Source: Micromonospora sp. WMMA1363 (lineage in GTDB: Bacteria; Actinomycetota; Actinomycetes; Mycobacteriales; Micromonosporaceae). Taken from it: a stretch of 64,000 nucleotides of DNA. This document shows, piece by piece, positions 59,553 through 64,000 of the stretch. The notes under the pieces were generated by a model that saw only the letters and a program-made list of their open reading frames with translations, made no database searches and was not told the DNA's origin. The position numbers were made by a program, and so were the translations under genes. The DNA is taken from the NCBI RefSeq assembly GCF_030345795.1, contig NZ_JAUALB010000001.1:4456001-4520000 (forward strand), in the 5' to 3' direction. Numbering within the stretch: the stretch's first letter is position 1; each line of letters opens with the position of its first letter.

Positions 59553-61830
59553 GGGATCTCATCTTTGGCGCACGGCTGGCGTTTACCGGAGGCCGCGACG
59601 GTTGGACCCGCACCATGCTGACCGCGCTCGGAGTGGGCATCGGCGTGGCGCTGCTGCTGCTGGCCGCCGCGGTGCCCGGCGCACTGCAGGCCCGCCAGGC
59701 ACGCGGCGACGCGCGCAGCGCCGACGGCATGGGCGAGCTCCCCGCCGCGGCCAACACTCTGCTGGCCTGGCAGTTTACAACGGAGTTCCGGGGGACGCCG
59801 GTGCGCGGCGCGCTCCTGCGCGCCGAGGGGCCGCAGGCACCACCCCCGCCGGGTGTGGCCGCGCTGCCCGGCCCCGGCGAGGTGGTCGTCTCCCCGGCGC
59901 TGCGGGACCTGCTCGCCTCGCCCGACGGCCGGCTGTTCGCACCCCGGCTCGGCGGAGCCCAGATCGTCGGGACGATCGGAAAGCAGGGGCTGGTAGGGCC
60001 ACGGGAGCTCACCTTCTACCGAGGCAGCGACGCGCTGACCAGCCACAACGCCGTCCGCATCGACCGCTTCGGCAGCCCCCCCACGGGAACCCAGGAGCCG
60101 TGGGACGGCTCACTGCGCCTCCTCGTGGTGATCATGGTTGTGGTGCTGCTGCTGCCGATCGCGGTGTTCCTCGGCGCGGCGGTGCGCTTCGGCGGCGAAC
60201 GCCGCGACCGGCGACTGGCCGCTCTGCGCCTGGTCGGCGCGGACAAGCGGATGATCTGCCGGATCGCCGCCGGCGAGGCAACCGCCGCCGCGCTGCTCGG
60301 CCTCGCCGTCGGCGGCGTGCTCTTCGCGCTCGGCCGCCAACTGGTGCCGCTGGTCACACTCTGGGACATCAGCGTGTACGCCGACGACGTGCGGCCAAGC
60401 CTGCCGCTGCTGGCGGTGATCGTGGTAGCAGCGCCGGCGGTCGCGGTCGTGGTCGGCCTGATCGCCCTGCGGGGCATCGTGATCGAGCCGCTCGGGGTAA
60501 CCCGGCGGGCCACCACGACCCGGCGCCGGCTGTGGTGGCGGCTGCTGCTGCCCGCCGTCGGTCTGGCCCTGATCTACCCGCTGGTCGGCGGACGGGACGA
60601 CGCGACCGGCACCGACTACCAGGTCGCGGCCGGATCGATCCTGCTGCTGATGGGCACGGTCACCCTGCTGCCCTGGCTGGTCGACCTGCTGGTGCGCCGC
60701 GTCCGTGGTGGCCCGGTCGCCTGGCAGCTCGCCATCCGCCGGCTGCAGCTGGACAGCGCCACGTCGGCTCGCCTGGTCAACGGCATCGCGGTTGCGGTCG
60801 CCGGCACCATCGGTCTGCAGATGCTCTTCGCCGCCGCAGAAGGCGAGCACGTCGAGCCGACCGGGCACGACCTGTCCCGGGCCCAGGCGGTCGTGCAGAT
60901 CTCTGCGGTAGCCGACGCACCGGCGGCGCTGGCCCGGCTGGAAGCCACCGAGGGCATCGCCAACAGCATCGGTAGCCTGCGGCTGTTTGCTCCATCGACG
61001 GCACCGACGCACACGCCACGCTCCGCATCGGCGACTGTGCCAGGCTGGCCGAGTTCGCGCGGCTCGGGTCGTGCGCGAACGGCGACGTGTTCGTGGCCCA
61101 GGGGCCGGCGAACGAGCCCTCGCTCGACGCCTTCACCCCGGGGACACGGCTGACGCTCGACACCGGAGGCAGGACGTCCGCGGGCACCGGGTGGACGCTG
61201 CCCGCCGCTACCCGCACCGTGCCGGCCTCCGACGACCCGTCGGGCTGGCCCGTAGGCGCCATCCTGGCCACCCCAGGCGCGATCGACCTGGCCAACCTGG
61301 GCTCGGTGGGCATCACCATGTTCGCCGGCTTCGCCCCAGGTGACCGGGACGCGCTGGAGCATCTTCGCAACGCCGCGACAATGCTCGACCCGCTGTCGTC
61401 GGTCAACGCGCTGTCGGCCACGAGCGAGGCGCGCCGGTTCGTCAACGTACGCCGTGGCCTCTACATCGGCGCGGTGGTGACGCTGCTGCTCATCGGCACG
61501 AGCATGCTGGTCGGCGTACTCGAGCAGTTGCGCGAGCGGCGCCGGCTGCTGGCGATGCTGGTCGCGGTCGGCATCCGTCGCAGCACGCTGGCCGGGTCGG
61601 TGCTGTGGCAAACCGCCGTGCCCGTACTGATCGGGCTGGCGCTCGCGGTGGTCTTCGGGCTGGGCCTCGGCGTGGTCCTGTTGCGCATGATCGGCGGCCC
61701 CATCGCGGTCAACTGGCCGGTCGTCGGCGTGTCTACCGGCCTCGCCGCGGTGGTGATGATGCTGCTGGCCGGGCTGAGCCTGCCCGCCCTGTGGCGGCTG
61801 ATGCGCGCCGACGGGCTGCGGAGCGAATAG
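59549..61830 (+). pseudogene. FtsX-like ABC permease with one frameshift
   Basis: The first part (59549 to about 60986) has an N-terminal helix (TMLTALGVGIGVALLLLAAA), FtsX core helices (RLLVVIMVVVLLLPIAVFLG; AALRLVGADKRMICRIAAGE) and ends EATEGIANSIGSLRL. One base is missing near 60986 (CGGCTGTTTGCTCC); the next frame reads VCSIDGTDAHATLRIGDCAR and runs to 61830 with the last helices (IGAVVTLLLIGTSMLVGVLE; VVGVSTGLAAVVMMLLAGLS). Restored, the protein is about 760 residues, the normal size for a permease of two FtsX units. A sequence error, a recent mutation, or frameshifting are the possible causes. Confidence 0.8.
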
Positions 61831-61918
61831 CGACGCACCGGCAGGGTGTGGGTGCCAGCAGAGCCTCCGGCTCACACACTGTTCTCACCACCTTCTGTTT
61901 GTCTGTAGGAGGATCTCC

Positions 61919-62266
61919 ATGACTGATCTTGCGCCCGCGTCGCTGCCCGCCCCGCCCTACTACGCGGTGGTGTTCGCCTCCGTGCGGACTGCTGGTGACA
62001 ACGGCTATGGGGAAACAGCCGAGCAGATGCTGAAACTGGCCGCCGCCCAGCCGGGTTTCCTTGGCGTCGATTCGGCTCGCGGTGCGGACGGCTTGGGGAT
62101 CACGGTCTCGTACTGGAGGGACGCGGACTCGATTGCCGCTTGGCGGGATCACGCGGAGCACGCCCTGATCTGTGCGCGTGGACGCGAGCACTGGTACGCC
62201 TCGTTCACGGTCCAGGTAGCGAAGGTCGAGCGCGCCTACGGGTTCAGCCGCCCGGCAGATCTTTAG
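61919..62266 (+). CDS. Antibiotic biosynthesis monooxygenase-type (ABM) protein
   Basis: A 115-residue dimeric ferredoxin-like-fold protein of the ABM family. YYAVVFASVRTAGDNGYGET, AAAQPGFLGVDSARGADGLG and ITVSYWRDADSIAAWRDHAE follow the usual order, ending HWYASFTVQVAKVERAYGFS. Members oxidise small aromatic substrates or degrade haem; activity here is unknown. AGGAGGATCTCC precedes the ATG at 61919. It is 88 bases after the permease and may belong to that operon. An ISKra4 element is 21 bases downstream. Confidence 0.85.
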   Translation: MTDLAPASLPAPPYYAVVFASVRTAGDNGYGETAEQMLKLAAAQPGFLGVDSARGADGLGITVSYWRDADSIAAWRDHAEHALICARGREHWYASFTVQVAKVERAYGFSRPADL

Positions 62267-62287
62267 GTACGAGGTCCCATTAGATAA

Positions 62288-63945
62288 GGGTGCGGCTCTG
62301 GTGAGGTGCGGCGACACGCTGTGTGGCCTGGGGATGTGTTACTGGTTGTGATGGTGAAAGGGATCCTCCCGCTATGTTCGTCGGTTGCGAGACACGAACA
62401 TCAGCAAAGAGGGAGCCCGGTGCAAGAGTACGCATCCGAGACGGCGGACGATGCTTTCGCCGGCTCATCCGTGCGGTTCGGCGCGATGGTGGACTTCCTG
62501 TCCGGTGAGCATGCGGCGGGGATGACTCACGCCGAACTGGAGGAGCGGCTGCATACCGATGGCATGCGGTTGCTGTGTCAGTTGTTGCAGGACAGTCTGG
62601 ATCTTCGTGCCAGTCGGGAGGAACGGCTCGACGAGGTGACCGACGCCGATAGCCATCTGCGGGGGTGGGCCGAGCGGGGGCGGCAGCGGACGCTGGCCAC
62701 CCGGTTCGGTGAGGTGGTGGTGACGCGTATCGCCTACCGGGCGCGGGCGCGGGCCGATCTGAACCCGGCGGACGCGGTGTTGAACCTGCCCGTGGAGAAG
62801 CACTCGCATGGACTGCGCCGGTTGGCCGCGGCCGAGGCGGCCCGCGGCTCGTTCACCGACGCGGCGGCCGCGATTGAGCGGGCCACCACGGTGCGTATCG
62901 GGAAACGGCAGGTCGAGGCGTTGGCCGCCGCAGCGGCGATAGATGTGGATGCCTTCTACACCGCCCACGCCCCGGACTGGTCGGCCGATGATGATGTGCT
63001 GGCGTTGTCCTTCGACGCCAAAGGGGTGGTGATGCGCCCCGACGGGCTCCGCGCGGGCACCGCCAAGGCCGCGGTCAGCCAGAAACTGGCCGGCCGCCGG
63101 TCCAAGGGCGAGAAACGCAACCGCAAGCGGATGTGCGAGGTCGCCGCGGTCTTCGACGTGACCGGCAAGCCGCGCACCATCGCCGACATCCTGCCCGAGG
63201 ACCCCGAAGCGGCCCAAACTGCTACCCCGGCGCCGGTCACCTCCGGCAAGTGGCTGCACGCCAGCGTGACCGACGACGCCGCGGCGGTGATCGCCGCCGG
63301 GTTCGCCGAGGCCGACCGCCGCGACCCCGACCACGCTCGGACCTGGATCGCCCTGGTCGACGGCAACACCCACCAGATCGACCGGATCCACGCCGAGGCC
63401 AAAACCCGCAAGATCACCTTGCCGGTTGTTGTGGACTTCATCCACGTCATCGAGTACCTCTGGAAGGCCACCTGGTGTTTCCACCCGGAGGGCGACCCGA
63501 ACGCCGAACGGTGGGTCCGCGCCCAGGCCCGGCAGGTGTTGGCCGGACGGGCCGGCATAGTCGCCGCAGCCATCCGACGCAAGGCCACCTACCACGGCCT
63601 GGACCCCGGCAAACGCAAACCCGCCGATGTCGCCGCCGCCTACCTGCTGGCCAAAAAACCGTACCTGGACTACCCGACCGCGCTGGCCAACGGGTGGCCG
63701 ATCGCCACCGGGGTGATCGAAGGCGCCTGCCGCCACCTGGTCAAAGATCGTATGGACGTCACCGGCGCTCGCTGGGGCCTCGACGGCGCCGAAGCAATCC
63801 TCAAACTCCGCACCCTGATCAGCAACGGCGACTTCGACCAGTACTGGACCTGGCACCTGGCCCAGGAACAACAACGCATCCACAACAGCCGCTACCTCGG
63901 CGGTGCCATCCCACAATAGACGATCACCTCAGAGGAGCCGCACCC
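62288..63945 (+). mobile_element. ISKra4-family element (1658 bp, intact)
   Basis: Inverted ends share GGGTGCGGCTC and GAGGTG. ATTAGATAA is duplicated exactly on both sides (62279-62287 and 63946-63954). Confidence 0.9.
62420..63919 (+). CDS. ISKra4-family transposase
   Basis: A 499-residue DDE transposase. Landmark blocks are VDFLSGEHAAGMTHAELEER, LSFDAKGVVMRPDGLRAGTA, ALVDGNTHQIDRI, VVVDFIHVIEYLWKATWCFH and ATGVIEGACRHLVKDRMDVT, in the usual ISKra4 order, with Asp, Asp and Glu in place. The GTG at 62420 has AGAGGGAG upstream. No break is visible, so it is probably functional. Confidence 0.9.
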   Translation: MQEYASETADDAFAGSSVRFGAMVDFLSGEHAAGMTHAELEERLHTDGMRLLCQLLQDSLDLRASREERLDEVTDADSHLRGWAERGRQRTLATRFGEVVVTRIAYRARARADLNPADAVLNLPVEKHSHGLRRLAAAEAARGSFTDAAAAIERATTVRIGKRQVEALAAAAAIDVDAFYTAHAPDWSADDDVLALSFDAKGVVMRPDGLRAGTAKAAVSQKLAGRRSKGEKRNRKRMCEVAAVFDVTGKPRTIADILPEDPEAAQTATPAPVTSGKWLHASVTDDAAAVIAAGFAEADRRDPDHARTWIALVDGNTHQIDRIHAEAKTRKITLPVVVDFIHVIEYLWKATWCFHPEGDPNAERWVRAQARQVLAGRAGIVAAAIRRKATYHGLDPGKRKPADVAAAYLLAKKPYLDYPTALANGWPIATGVIEGACRHLVKDRMDVTGARWGLDGAEAILKLRTLISNGDFDQYWTWHLAQEQQRIHNSRYLGGAIPQ

Positions 63946-64000
63946 ATTAGATAACGGGCGCAAGTGGTTGGGTTTTCCGTGCTCCGGTCGGCGGCCTGGA

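Noticed and set aside
1..64000. CRISPR arrays or prophage modules
   Set aside because: No regularly spaced repeats, cas genes or phage structural genes were seen anywhere in the window.

Overview
The window is high-GC actinobacterial DNA, most likely from a Micromonosporaceae genome (Micromonospora/Salinispora type). The evidence is the order purF-purM-DUF3073-valine dehydrogenase-hypothetical-bldC (also the Streptomyces core order), frequent GTG starts, GTGA/ATGA translational couplings and protein similarity recalled from memory; no database was searched.

Bases 1-17150 are ordinary chromosome. They hold a sterol-carrier-like gene end, purF, purM, a two-gene RiPP locus (radical SAM/SPASM maturase AmcB and cyclophane precursor AmcA), a DUF3073 gene, vdh, bldC, a PPOX/F420 oxidoreductase, a methyltransferase, a 3-hydroxyacyl-CoA dehydrogenase/crotonase pair, an orphan substrate-binding lipoprotein whose two lobes appear in swapped order, a DUF2786 gene, an SRPBCC gene, a tRNA-Glu/Asp/Phe cluster and a polysaccharide deacetylase. 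An intact IS701 element follows.

Bases 18660-27050 carry a carotenoid locus. On the minus strand lie crtE-crtI-idi-merR (B12-binding type), linked by short overlaps, with crtB divergent; idi has an in-frame amber codon. A disulfide-type flavoprotein, a crotonase and bluB follow. Bases 27128-37515 hold a Tad (type IVc) pilus locus: an eleven-gene minus-strand run ending in a LysM protein, plus a divergent prepilin peptidase.

Bases 37640-52720 are an insertion-sequence accumulation zone: truncated host genes (FAD monooxygenase, resolvase, DinB/DUF664, MarR, gamma-carbonic anhydrase), an intact solitary mraY, a LysE exporter, tRNA-Lys, and elements of the IS3 (three copies of two types), ISL3, IS1634, IS701 (an 18-bp remnant), IS256, IS5 and IS110 families, several nested. 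Target duplications allow exact reconstruction of an IS256 transposase split by IS3 and of a MarR gene end hit by two IS3 elements.

Bases 52721-64000 return to host genes: a Peptidase-MA-like membrane protein, an alpha/beta hydrolase, a decayed phosphotransferase cut by a second IS701 copy in inverse orientation to the first, a PadR-ABC transporter operon whose permease is frameshifted, an antibiotic-biosynthesis-type monooxygenase and an intact ISKra4 element. The most notable items are the amcBA RiPP pair, the lobe-swapped binding protein, the solitary mraY inside the island and the stop codon in idi.
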